Shown in pieces: positions 41,201-50,252 of a stretch of DNA of 64,000 nt (within the stretch, counting starts at the first letter, position 1; every line of letters starts with the position of its first letter). The notes beneath the pieces are model-generated. The model had not been told where the DNA came from, searched no databases, and worked only from the letters and a program-made list of their open reading frames with translations. The position numbers and the translations under genes are program-made. Origin of the DNA: Bacillota bacterium (lineage in GTDB: Bacteria; Bacillota; Clostridia; Christensenellales; Christensenellaceae); NCBI GenBank assembly GCA_023393165.1, contig JAEWMJ010000002.1:62001-126000 (forward strand), given 5' to 3'.

Positions 41201-43012
41201 TCATATTCTTCCTGTTATATACAAAACAACTTCCGTGCCTTCCCCTTTCTTAGATTTTACAACAATACGGCTTTTTGATCCGTATTTCAGCTTCAGCCGC
41301 CAGTAAATATTGCTGAATGCAAAGCCCCTGTTTCCATCATTTTTCTCCAGATCAAAATCATTAATCCCCGTCTCCGTAATTTTTTGTACGACATTGAGCG
41401 TCTCTTCGTCCATTCCTATTCCGGTATCCCGAATGCTGATTATTAGCATGTCGTCTTCCATACGGCCGGATATAATGATCGCTCCCTTATCCGATTTTGC
41501 TTCTATTCCGTGGACGATTGCATTTTCGACGATCGGTTGGATCAGGAGTTTCAAAAAGCTGCATTCAAGAATATCCGAGGATATATCATAAATCACGTTG
41601 AGCCGTTTTCCGAACCGCAATTTTTGAATCGAAATATACTGTTTCACATACTTCAATTCTTTTTTTACGGTACTGAGCTCGTTCGATCGGCTCAAAGAAT
41701 ACCGCAAAATCTGGCCCAGATCCCGCATGGCGCCGGACGCTTGGTCCGTTTCATTCGCTTCTACCATGCTCGCGAGAGTTTCCAGCGTATTATATAAAAA
41801 ATGAGGGTTTATTTTGCTTTGCAACGCGTCCAGCTCCGCTTCCTTCTGCTTCAGTTGGAAACAAAAAATATTATAGATCAGGAACTGGATACGGCCCGTC
41901 ATTTCGGTAAAGGCAGCCGACAGTTTTCCAATCTCATCATTTGAATTGATATTTGTATCAAAATCCAGCTTTCCTTCTCCAAATTTCTCAACATTTTTGG
42001 TTAGCTGCATAATCGGCTTTGTGATTTTTCCAAAAAACGCCTTGCTGATGACGATCAAAACAAGGATCATCACGATAAAAATTGACATATACAGTATTTT
42101 CAGTTCTTCCACCGGCGCATAAAATTCCGACATCAGTATAAAATTTGTTGTTTTCAGTCTGGTGTCCGGCGAAGTCATAAAGAACAATCCAATTTGTTTC
42201 CCATCGGCCGATTCTGCCGTTGAAAATCCTTCGGTCTTGGAAAGAACCGCCTTCGAAAAATAGTAATCCAGAATTGTTTTGTCCACATAATCATATAAGG
42301 GATGGTAAAGGATTCTCCCGCTGTCGTTGGTAATAACAAACATGCTTGTTTCATTGGCGCCATAAGCAGATGTAATCTCGCCGATTTTATCCTCATCAAT
42401 AGAGAAAATGATTTCGCCCAAGTATTCATTTGTGACCGGATCTTCAAGTCCGATTGCATAGGTCAGAACCTTCTCATCGTAGCGCACATATTCTTTGAGA
42501 ACATTTGAATAAAACCACATTCCCTTGTTGCGGTCCTTTTTTGCCGCCTGATAGAATTTTTGATCCTTAAAATTATCGAGCGGGCTAAAATTGTCTCCGC
42601 GCACCACCTTAAAACTGCCGCCGCTTTCACATAAGAGGTATACGCCCAATATTTCGTTATTCATCACCACGATGTTACGCATAAAAGAATTGATTTTTTC
42701 CACCGACACGCTGTCCTTGTCTTTGTATCCGTTCGCCATACGCATGCTGTCTATGCTGCTCATCGAAAACGACAGCGATTCTATTCGCTTTATGTAACTG
42801 TCAAGACTTGCGGACAATTGTTTTACTGATTGAAGCGCCGAGGACGCCAGCCTGTTATTGACATAATTGATATGGACAGTAAAAAAACATACTGAAAGAA
42901 TAAAGATAGGTATCGCAATTGTAAGCGCGTTCATCCACAGCAGTTTATCCTGCAGCGACAAAAAGCATCCTCTTGTTTTTCTTGACTGTTTGCAATTTGA
43001 TTTGTTTTGCAT
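41201..43012 (-). CDS. Sensor histidine kinase, YesM-like
   Basis: A membrane kinase of about 603 aa. It has a helix near the N-terminus (ALTIAIPIFILSVCFF), an extracellular Cache-like sensor of about 230 residues, a second helix (ILYMSIFIVMILVLIVI), HAMP, then a His_kinase domain with the phospho-His in KINPHFLYNTLE and N-box ILECSFLKLLIQPIVENAIVH, followed by GIGMDEE and GNRGFAFSN. The start is uncertain: a GTG at 43066 and the ATG at 43012 both lack a good ribosome site. YesM/YesN pairs usually sense carbohydrates. Confidence 0.88.
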   Translation of the reverse strand: MQNKSNCKQSRKTRGCFLSLQDKLLWMNALTIAIPIFILSVCFFTVHINYVNNRLASSALQSVKQLSASLDSYIKRIESLSFSMSSIDSMRMANGYKDKDSVSVEKINSFMRNIVVMNNEILGVYLLCESGGSFKVVRGDNFSPLDNFKDQKFYQAAKKDRNKGMWFYSNVLKEYVRYDEKVLTYAIGLEDPVTNEYLGEIIFSIDEDKIGEITSAYGANETSMFVITNDSGRILYHPLYDYVDKTILDYYFSKAVLSKTEGFSTAESADGKQIGLFFMTSPDTRLKTTNFILMSEFYAPVEELKILYMSIFIVMILVLIVISKAFFGKITKPIMQLTKNVEKFGEGKLDFDTNINSNDEIGKLSAAFTEMTGRIQFLIYNIFCFQLKQKEAELDALQSKINPHFLYNTLETLASMVEANETDQASGAMRDLGQILRYSLSRSNELSTVKKELKYVKQYISIQKLRFGKRLNVIYDISSDILECSFLKLLIQPIVENAIVHGIEAKSDKGAIIISGRMEDDMLIISIRDTGIGMDEETLNVVQKITETGINDFDLEKNDGNRGFAFSNIYWRLKLKYGSKSRIVVKSKKGEGTEVVLYITGRI

Positions 43013-43163
43013 TTTAAATACCGGACGCTCGTTTCCGAAGTAACTATCAGAAAAAAAGCGCAACACAAAGAACAGCTTTTACAGAGCCTCAACTGCTGCT
43101 TTCCAGTATGCTTTGGGTACGTAAGACAACATCTGTTTTGGTTTGAAGTTATATCACATCCAA

Positions 43164-43192
43164 ACAGTAACCCATATCTTTTGTTCTGTCAA
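43164..43192 (-). promoter_or_regulatory. Possible promoter of the sensor kinase operon
   Basis: A perfect TTGACA (43187-43192) is followed after 17 bp by TACTGT (43164-43169) on the minus strand. The -10 is poor, which would suit an activator-dependent promoter. The rest of the 43013-43364 gap shows no gene. Confidence 0.4.
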
Positions 43193-43349
43193 GGATTCTG
43201 TGCCAAAAATTCTATGCTGATATGATTTTAATCGATTGCTCTTTTCAGCAGGATTTTCATTTTGCCGCAGGCTCCACATCGGCCGGCAAAATTCCAATCT
43301 TGATTCAAATTCCTGGGCAGAAACAAAAAAAAGCACCAATCACGATATG

Positions 43350-43374
43350 TAAAAGGTGCATCTTTGGCGCACCT
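43350..43374 (-). terminator. Terminator nested in the tRNA-Arg 3' end
   Basis: AGGTGC from the tRNA acceptor strand (43369-43374) pairs with a downstream GCACCT (43354-43359) around a 9-nt loop that contains the CCA, and TTTTACA follows. Termination thus reuses the tRNA's own 3' strand. Confidence 0.55.
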
Positions 43375-43441
43375 ATCGGGATTCGAACCCAAGGCCTTCC
43401 GCTTAGGAGGCGGACGCTCTATCCTTCTGAGCTATAGGTGC
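43365..43441 (-). tRNA. tRNA-Arg (anticodon CCU)
   Basis: 77 nt with encoded CCA. Acceptor GCACCTA/TAGGTGC, anticodon stem TCCGC/GCGGA with loop CTCCTAA giving anticodon CCT, T-arm GGTTCGAATCC. It reads AGG. Confidence 0.95.
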
Positions 43442-43990
43442 ATATATGGCTTGCCCCTCTTATGAGCAAGCAGAGTTATTTTAACATCTTGCAGAAAAAA
43501 AATCAACCGCATGAGCAAAATAAGATTTCGGAAAATAATTAATTGAATCAGAGAAAGCGGACCGGAATGCAATTTACCGAACGCGCATTATTATGCCGTA
43601 TTAAAATGAAGAAGGCCTTAGCCTTTTAACTCTTGAAAACAGTGTGGCAAATGTATTTTATATAAATAGTAAAAATATTTTATAAAACCCTAATGTTGCA
43701 GAAATATCTTACGATATTGTTAATATATACCTAAACTATGTTAGCAAATATCAAATATTTGTCATTTCCAAAGGAGCGCTTTGCTGCATCAGCATTTTAT
43801 CAAGCGCTAATGCCAAAGTTCTCCCTTATGGCGTAAATACATTGATGTTAATAAAGAAGAAAATTTATTCTTCATAAAAAAATTGAATGTTTGAAAGGAT
43901 TCAGCCTGCGGTATACAAATAGGCTAATCAGCAAAACAGGCAGTAAGGTATTCCTATTGCCTGAAAAACGGTTTAGACAGGAGGATTATC
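43442..43990. other. AT-rich gap before the chemotaxis receptor
   Basis: No gene recognised. TTTCCAAAGGAGCGCTTT near 43777 resembles CTTCCAAGGGAGCGCTTT near 3696, a possible short dispersed motif. A CAGGCA/TGCCTG hairpin with inner AGG/CCT lies just before the ribosome site of the next gene. No riboswitch class could be matched. Confidence 0.4.
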
Positions 43991-46286
43991 ATGAAAACTA
44001 TGAGGGCAAAAATCATTGGACTTATTCTGGGCCTTACCATTGCATCCTGCGGAACCCTTGGCGTAATGAGTGTTTTTCTAAACATGTCGGCTGACGGGCG
44101 AATACAGCGTAATGGTCTCCGCGCCTGTGTGGAAGGATGGCGCGCCGAATACGGAGGTTGTGGGAGTCGTATATTTTAAACCCGACCTGAAAATGTTTTC
44201 GCAAATCGTCTCTACCATAAAAGTCGGCGAAACCGGCAGCGCATATATTATCAACCAAGACGGAATGACTATTGCCTCCAGCGACGATTCGCTTGTATTC
44301 AATTATAACGCGAATGAAGCGGTAAAAAAGGACTCATCCCTCTCAAAGATTGCGCAAATCGAACAGGATATGATGGCAGGAAATGCCGGATATAACACTT
44401 ATGAAAAAGACGGCGCCGCCTGGGTACAGGCATACGCGCCCATTGAAGGTACGGACGGCTGGAGCGTAGGCGTCTACGCAAAAGAGAGCGAATTCCTGGG
44501 CAGCGTCAATACTGCGATTATACTCACTCTTTGTATCGCCGCAATATTTGTTGCGGCCGGCATCGTAATATCTATTGTGTTTACAAAACGGGTCTTAAAG
44601 CCTGTGGATGCGGTGGCGCACAGTCTTATAAAATTGGCGAAAGGCGAATCCCAGGAATCGCTTGACGAGAAAAAATTTGACGGGGAATTCAAGCCGATTG
44701 CCCGGAGCTATAATGAAGTCCGCGCATCGCTTCACAGGCTTTTAGACGATACCGTTATGCTGTCGGGCGCGTCCGCAGAAGGAGACCTTTCCGTAAGAGC
44801 GGATACTTCCCAACACCAGGGCGGTTACCGGGATATCGTTGAAGGCGTTAACAGAACGCTTGACGCAGTGACGGCGCCTATACAGGAATCTTCGGCCATA
44901 ATGGAAGAACTGTCCAAAGGCAATCTTAACGTCAGCGCGGCAGGAGAATACAAGGGCGATTTCGCTATGATCAAAGACAGCCTGAATCACATGATCATGA
45001 ACCTTGGCGGGCTTGTACAGGATACCAATACCCTTATCCAGGGGGCGGTAGAAGGGAATCTATCCATAAGGGCAGACGCCGGAAAACATCAGGGCGCATA
45101 TAAAATGATCATTCAGGGTTTCAATGAGACGCTCGACGCGATCACACAGCCGGTAAACAAAGCGGTACAGGCGCTCCAGGAGGTTTCCAGAGGCAACCTG
45201 AACGTTACCGTTGAGGGAGATTTCCAGGGCGACCACGCGGTCATTAAAAACGCGCTTAACGAAACCGTTTCCAACCTGAAAACATACATCGGTGAAATAT
45301 CCTCAGTACTCGGCCGTATGTCCAAAGGGGAACTCGCAGTTGGAATCACATCGGAATATAAGGGAGATTTCATAGAACTCAAAAATTCGATAAACAGTAT
45401 TATCGAGTCCCTGAATTCCGTGCTTTCGGAAATCAATACGGCAGCCGCGCAGGTTGCAAACGGAACAAAGCAGGTGTCGGACGGCAGCCAGGCTATCTCC
45501 CAGGGCGCGGCCGAACAGGCAAGCTCCATTGAAGAGCTCACAGCTTCCGTATCTGAGATCGCCGCACAGACCAGGCAGAATGCGGACAACGCCAATAAGG
45601 CGAACGATCTTGCCAACGCGGCCAAAGACGATGCGGTGAAGGGCAACGAGCAGATGAAGAGCATGCAAAAGGCCATGGAAGATATCAACGAAGCGTCTGC
45701 CAGCATCGTAAAGATCATCAAAGTGATAGACGACATCGCCTTCCAGACCAATATACTCGCTTTGAACGCTGCGGTTGAAGCTGCGCGCGCGGGCGCGCAC
45801 GGCAAGGGATTTGCAGTGGTAGCGGAAGAGGTCCGCAACCTTGCGGCAAGAAGCGCGAATGCAGCCCAGGAAACCACCGCGCTCATCGAGGGCTCCAAAA
45901 GGAAAGCGGAAGCCGGAACCAAAATAGCGGACGAAACCGCGGCATCGCTGGAGAATATCGTAATTGGCGTGGAGAACGCCGCAGGGCTTATGGGCGAGAT
46001 AGCGGAGGCATCCAATGAACAGGCCGCAGGCATCTCCCAGGTGAACCGCGGGATCGAACAGATGAGCCAGGTCGTGCAAAACAATTCGGCAATTTCTGAA
46101 GAAACCGCGGCTGCAAGCGAAGAGCTTTCCGGCCAGGCGGAGCTTTTAAAGAACATGGTCGGGCAGTTCAGTTTAAAATCCCTGGAGGCAAAACCGGATC
46201 ATAAGGCGCTGAAAGCAGGCGGCGGAGAAAGAAACCCTGGCAAAGCGGAAAACCCGCTGAACGCAAACGATTCGGGTAAATATTGA
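43991..46286 (+). pseudogene. Methyl-accepting chemotaxis protein with poly-HAMP array, sensor domain deleted and frameshifted
   Basis: GGAGG and ATG at 43991 start a normal receptor N-terminus (MKTMRAKIIGLILGLTIASC, one helix). Around 44095 the frame changes; the downstream frame, open from before 44112, continues with the end of a Cache domain ([12 protein letters not shown]...[15 protein letters not shown]), a second helix, HAMP and at least three further HAMP-like repeats ([37 protein letters not shown]). It ends in an intact signalling hairpin, [20 protein letters not shown]. About 100 residues of the sensor are missing between the parts. The internal ATG at 44112 has no ribosome site. 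Either the gene is dead or a shortened receptor is made by frameshifting. Confidence 0.7.
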
Positions 46287-46307
46287 TAACAGGAAATAAT
46301 AGTCTCA

Positions 46308-46339
46308 AATCAACCCGCCTCCCGGCGGGTTGATTTTCT
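46308..46339 (+). terminator. Terminator after the chemotaxis receptor
   Basis: AATCAACCCGCC and GGCGGGTTGATT form a 12-bp stem around TCCC, followed by TTCT. Confidence 0.8.
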
Positions 46340-46492
46340 ATGAAAAGGTTTAAAATACCTGTTCCTGTAAATATATTGTATTTTATATTAATCTTTTATA
46401 TACTATATTTATACACCAAATGCACTGTTTTTTCTGGCAAATCCACTCATTAGCTGAAAAATTCATTTTTGTAAATCTGAAAGGAGATTCTT

Positions 46493-47608
46493 ATGGCTCT
46501 GATCAACTGTCCGGAATGCAGCCGGGAAATATCCGACAAGGTAAAGACGTGCCCGCATTGCGGCTTTCCTTTTGAAGGCGCCCCATCCAGATCTAATTCT
46601 GCCGGCTCCCTGCGGCTGATCGTGGCAGCATGCCCGAGATGCGGAGCCGATCTCGAATTCGATGCCGGGCATGAACATTATTTCTGTTCCTTCTGCGGAA
46701 GTGAAGTCATTATCGAGAATAAATCCGCGGATAATGAAAATAATTCGTCCATAAATACGGAAAAGTTCTACAACGCTGCGGTTGAAGCTCTGAGTGCTGA
46801 TAACATTAACGAAGCGATGGCAGGACTTGCAAAGATCCTTGATCATGATCCGGATCATTATAACGCCATTATGCTTAAGGGAATCTGTCTTGCTTTGGGA
46901 ACTCCCCTTCATTTAATCAATGCAAATGAGGTTATTTCATACTTTAAATTATCCCAGGACAAATTCAATCAGACAAAACCGAGCGAAGAATTAAAACTTA
47001 AGGTGTACGAAAGTTATGCCGCGAATCTTCTTTATACATGCACCAGGATATTTGATGCCGCTCAGATAACTTATGTAGAAGGAGGCGTCAGCAGGGCCCC
47101 TGCGGAATACCAGTTTTATTGGATGGCGCTTATAGCCGACACAAACCTGGCCCTTTTTGCGTTGGAATTATTCCGTGGAAGCCCAATGTTATTGAATGAC
47201 TCTATTGCCGGTATATTTAAAAAAACTTGCGATTTGGTTGATACTATTTGTGATGAAGTTTGCAGGACCCGCAACGCAAGAGGGGTCGGACCTGTCTGGA
47301 TGCAAGACCGTAAAAATTTTGCTTCGCATAAAGATGCAGTGCAACGGATGAGGGATGATCAAAGAGACATGCAGGAAAGGCAAAGAGAAAAGGAACGAAG
47401 AGAAGAACAGCAAAAACACTGGGATGAACATCCCGATGAATATAAAGCTTATCAGGAGAAAAGGGAAGCTCTTATCAAGGAAAGGAACGAACAATACAGT
47501 ATTATCGAGGCCAACAAGAAGAAATTAATCGGAGAAGGCGCCAAAACAAGGAAAGCTGCGGAAGCAAGGCTGGAAGAGATTCTCAATTTATTAAAGAAAT
47601 TTGATTAA
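46493..47608 (+). CDS. Double zinc-ribbon protein with coiled-coil C-terminus
   Basis: A 371-aa soluble protein. Residues 1-30 form a first zinc ribbon (CPEC...CPHCG), residues about 45-70 a second (CPRCG...CSFCG). A central helical region (EAMAGLAKILDHDPDHYNAIMLKG) looks like tetratricopeptide-type helices, and residues 270-371 are a charged coiled coil rich in Arg, Glu, Lys and Gln. Such proteins are common in Firmicutes, often with unknown function. AAAGGAG precedes the ATG. Only 9 bp separate it from the GrpB-family gene. Confidence 0.7.
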   Translation: MALINCPECSREISDKVKTCPHCGFPFEGAPSRSNSAGSLRLIVAACPRCGADLEFDAGHEHYFCSFCGSEVIIENKSADNENNSSINTEKFYNAAVEALSADNINEAMAGLAKILDHDPDHYNAIMLKGICLALGTPLHLINANEVISYFKLSQDKFNQTKPSEELKLKVYESYAANLLYTCTRIFDAAQITYVEGGVSRAPAEYQFYWMALIADTNLALFALELFRGSPMLLNDSIAGIFKKTCDLVDTICDEVCRTRNARGVGPVWMQDRKNFASHKDAVQRMRDDQRDMQERQREKERREEQQKHWDEHPDEYKAYQEKREALIKERNEQYSIIEANKKKLIGEGAKTRKAAEARLEEILNLLKKFD

Positions 47609-47617
47609 AATTTTTAT

Positions 47618-48232
47618 ATGGAAAAAGAACTAAACGACATGACTGCAGAGGAACTGGGCAAATTATTTCCTGTTGAGCTCTGTTGTTACGATCCTGCCTG
47701 GGCCGATTTGTTTGAAGCGGAAAAAAATAAGATTACAAACGCTGTGGGCGCAATCCGCATCCATGGTATCCACCATATAGGAAGCACCGCCATACCCGGC
47801 ATACCGGCAAAGCCAGTGATCGATATTCTAATTGAAATACAAAAAAATACGGACCTTAACAGTTTAAAAGCCTCCATACAAGATCTTGGCTATTATTTCA
47901 GCCCTCAGCCTCAAAAGCCCGCGCCCCATATGATGTTTATGAAGGGCTATTCCAAAAGCGGCTATGCTGGACAGGCTTTTCATATACATATACGATACCC
48001 CGAAGACAGGGACGAACTTTTTTTCAGAGATTACCTGATCGCGCATCCGGACACCGCGCGGAAATACGGTAACTTGAAGCGCCGGCTACAGGCGGAATTT
48101 GAATTCGACCGGGAAGGTTACACGGAGGCTAAAACCGAGTTTGTGCGTCACTATACGCGATTGGCAAAAGAATACCTTTCTTTTGGAAAAAAGAAAGGTA
48201 TTACCAAAGAAAACCCAAACGTCAATTTATAA
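47618..48232 (+). CDS. GrpB-family (UPF0157) nucleotidyltransferase-fold protein
   Basis: A 204-aa cytoplasmic protein. HHIGSTAIPGIPAKPVIDILIEI is the family's nucleotidyltransferase-like core (GS...PxxDxxI), and HIHIRYPED...FRDYLIAHPDTA completes it. The biochemical function of the family is not established; some members are fused to dephospho-CoA kinase. There is no ribosome site before the ATG, so translation is probably coupled to the upstream gene 9 bp away. Confidence 0.78.
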   Translation: MEKELNDMTAEELGKLFPVELCCYDPAWADLFEAEKNKITNAVGAIRIHGIHHIGSTAIPGIPAKPVIDILIEIQKNTDLNSLKASIQDLGYYFSPQPQKPAPHMMFMKGYSKSGYAGQAFHIHIRYPEDRDELFFRDYLIAHPDTARKYGNLKRRLQAEFEFDREGYTEAKTEFVRHYTRLAKEYLSFGKKKGITKENPNVNL

Positions 48233-48298
48233 ATTTCTTGGGCAGAGCTAATTAAATTGGGCAGATTTTTAAAAAAACAAGCCCAAAACTTGATCCGC

Positions 48299-49033
48299 TT
48301 AGTTTGCCGGCCACGCCTTCCGCAATGTTTCACCTATTTTTCCTGCTATCACAAGCTGGGCCTTGTCATCCCATGCAGTTTCGCCTTTGTTGATCAACAC
48401 CAGGTTTTTACCATGGAAAGAGCGTATGAGACCTGCCGCGGGATATACCACCAGCGAGGTTCCCCCTACGATCAGCATATCCGCTTCGCGTATAAATTTA
48501 TTCGCGTTTTCCATAGTAGTGTAATCGAGCCCTTCTTCGTACAGAACAACGTCCGGTTTCACAATCTCGCCGCAGTCGCATCGGGGTATGCCCTTTGACT
48601 CCATGATAAACGCAAGCGGATGAAATTTTGCACATCCGGTGCAGTAATTGCGGTGGACCGACCCGTGAAGTTCCAGCACGCTTTGGCTACCGGCAGCCTG
48701 ATGGAGCCCATCGATGTTCTGCGTTATGACTGCTTTCAGCTTTCCTTCTTTTTCAAGCTGAGCCAGCACAATATGCGCGTCGTTTGGTTTCGCATCCGGA
48801 AACAGCATCTTGTTCCGGTAAAAATCAAAAAATTCCTGGGTATGGGTTTCATAAAATGTATGGCTCAGCATGTATTCGGGCGGATATTTGTATTTCTGGC
48901 TGTAGATGCCGTTCTGGCTCCGGAAATCCGGGATATCGCTCTCGGTGGACACCCCCGCTCCTCCGAAAAACACTATGTTGCCGCTTTGCTCGATCAGATC
49001 ATGAAGCCGTTTTATCTTTTCCTGTTCGTTCAT
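48299..49033 (-). CDS. NAD-dependent protein deacylase, sirtuin
   Basis: A Sir2-family enzyme of about 244 aa that removes acyl groups from lysines with NAD. NAD-binding GAGVSTESDIPDFR, QNIDGLH, catalytic His in ELHGSVH, a four-Cys zinc site (CTGC...CDCG) and GGTSLVVYPAAG are all present. A first ATG at 49057 lacks a ribosome site; CGGAGG precedes the ATG at 49033. The acyl preference cannot be read from sequence with certainty. Confidence 0.92.
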   Translation of the reverse strand: MNEQEKIKRLHDLIEQSGNIVFFGGAGVSTESDIPDFRSQNGIYSQKYKYPPEYMLSHTFYETHTQEFFDFYRNKMLFPDAKPNDAHIVLAQLEKEGKLKAVITQNIDGLHQAAGSQSVLELHGSVHRNYCTGCAKFHPLAFIMESKGIPRCDCGEIVKPDVVLYEEGLDYTTMENANKFIREADMLIVGGTSLVVYPAAGLIRSFHGKNLVLINKGETAWDDKAQLVIAGKIGETLRKAWPAN

Positions 49034-49186
49034 TATAAAATCGCCTCCGGTTTTCATTTCATGTTTACTTTCTACAGATCCATATAAATTCCTGTTCGAT
49101 TTTAAAAAAAGCGTCCATATTTATTTTATTTCACGGCATATGCCCGGGTATGTTGACAACACGGCCGGAAGAATATATCATTTTGG

Positions 49187-49425
49187 TAGCCCCAGTTGAC
49201 AAGGTAGTAAACGCCCTAAGGGCATCTATTCGCCCTCGGCGGCGTTCTCGGCCTTACCGGGAACGAATATCTATCCCTTAGGGTCGAAGAGTTTCCAGCT
49301 GGGCCATTCGCGTCAGGGCAAGGCAGACGGCCGAAGGCATGGCGGATCCCATGGCGAGGACGCCTAACGCGGCCATGGCGCGAATGGTCCGCTGCAAACC
49401 GTTTATTTCCTTGTCAACTGGGGCT
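49187..49425. mobile_element. MITE-like element with 27-bp terminal inverted repeats
   Basis: TAGCCCCAGTTGACAAGG at 49187-49204 recurs inverted at 49408-49425; the match extends to 27 bp with two mismatches. Both ends are flanked by TA, the duplication typical of IS630/mariner insertions. The 239-bp interior has no open frame but several palindromes (CCCTAAGGG, CCCTTAGGG, and CCATTCGCG with CGCGAATGG). The right end lies 26 bp before the ilvN start. The remaining 150 bp towards the sirtuin gene show nothing. Confidence 0.7.
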
Positions 49426-49451
49426 AAATAACAGATTTGTGGGGATGAATC

Positions 49452-49940
49452 ATGGTAAGGAATTATACGCTGTCCATATTGGTAAAAAATACGTCCGGCG
49501 TTTTGACCCGGATATCAGGCCTGTTTGCGCGCAGGGGATATAATATTAAATCCCTCTCTGTGGGCGAAACCGAAAACGAGGATCTCTCACGGATCACCAT
49601 CGGTCTGGAAGGAGACGAATACGTCCTGGACCAGATCAAAAAACAGCTTGGCAAACTGATAGACGTCGTTAAGATAAAGGAACTGAAAGGCAGCACGGTT
49701 TACAGGGAACTGATACTGGTAAAGGTGCGCGCCGACCTTAAAAAACGCGCGGGAATAATAGAAATCTGTTCCATATTCAATACGAGGATCGTGGATATTT
49801 CAAAAACAACCGTTACCATAGAGATGAGCGGGAAGCCCGAGAAAAACGTCGCTTTCCTGTCTCTGATAGAGGAATACGGCATCCTCGAACTGGTGCGTAC
49901 GGGCCTTACGGGAATCACCCGCGGCGAAGAAACCATATAA
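49452..49940 (+). CDS. ilvN: Acetolactate synthase small (regulatory) subunit
   Basis: A 162-aa regulatory subunit for branched-chain amino acid synthesis. An N-terminal ACT domain (YTLSILVKNTSGVLTRISGL, GYNIKSLSVGETE) binds valine as feedback signal, and a second ACT-like domain follows, ending MSGKPEKNVAFLSLIEEYGI. Full length for the family. The catalytic subunit ilvB is not in the window, so this is an orphan small subunit. A GGGGATG precedes the ATG; the immediate upstream sequence belongs to the MITE-like element. Confidence 0.92.
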   Translation: MVRNYTLSILVKNTSGVLTRISGLFARRGYNIKSLSVGETENEDLSRITIGLEGDEYVLDQIKKQLGKLIDVVKIKELKGSTVYRELILVKVRADLKKRAGIIEICSIFNTRIVDISKTTVTIEMSGKPEKNVAFLSLIEEYGILELVRTGLTGITRGEETI

Positions 49941-49994
49941 CATAACAAAGCAGTTGGGGGTTCTTAACGGCCTGAAAATTTTTTGAAATTTCTA

Positions 49995-50023
49995 TTTACA
50001 ATTTACATAAAATATTGTATACT
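49995..50023 (+). promoter_or_regulatory. Promoter of the leuA leader
   Basis: TTTACA (49995-50000), 17-bp spacer, TATACT (50018-50023). It gives leuA its own transcript, starting about 25 nt before the leader ORF. Confidence 0.72.
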
Positions 50024-50055
50024 GCCCTATAATACCAAAAAGGAGGTCTTGTGTT

Positions 50056-50163
50056 ATGAAAAACAATGCTTTTAACCAATCCGCAGGCTTCTTTGGTATT
50101 CATTTTTTTATACCCCGGAGGTACTTTGGGAGTCCTGAGGCTCTCAAAATGGCTCTCGCTTAA
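50056..50163 (+). CDS. 35-aa leader ORF upstream of leuA
   Basis: ATG at 50056 has an excellent ribosome site (AGGAGG, 9 nt upstream) and the frame runs 35 codons to TAA. The peptide contains AGFFGIHFFIPRRYFGS and ends KMALA; it is rich in Phe and Ile but has no Leu run. A TTTGGGAG/CTCTCAAA hairpin (50125-50148) lies inside its last third. About 90 bp of T-rich sequence separate it from leuA. It may be a translated leader controlling leuA, or a small protein of its own. Confidence 0.55.
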   Translation: MKNNAFNQSAGFFGIHFFIPRRYFGSPEALKMALA

Positions 50164-50252
50164 TTCATTTCCATTATTTTTCTTTATTCTTTTTTGAATA
50201 TGTTTGAGAATGTATTTAGTATTATATTTTTTTGAATTGTGAGGGTATAAAT

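Noticed and set aside
43871..43990. c-di-GMP riboswitch before the chemoreceptor
   Set aside because: Only a CAGGCA/TGCCTG hairpin is present; the conserved GEMM core bases could not be aligned.
45113..46156. A 347-codon minus-strand open frame
   Set aside because: Antisense to the signalling hairpin of the chemoreceptor, where the Ala-rich heptad repeats keep other frames open.
49941..50252. T-box or leucine-rich leader for leuA
   Set aside because: No T-box consensus, and the leader ORF has no Leu run.
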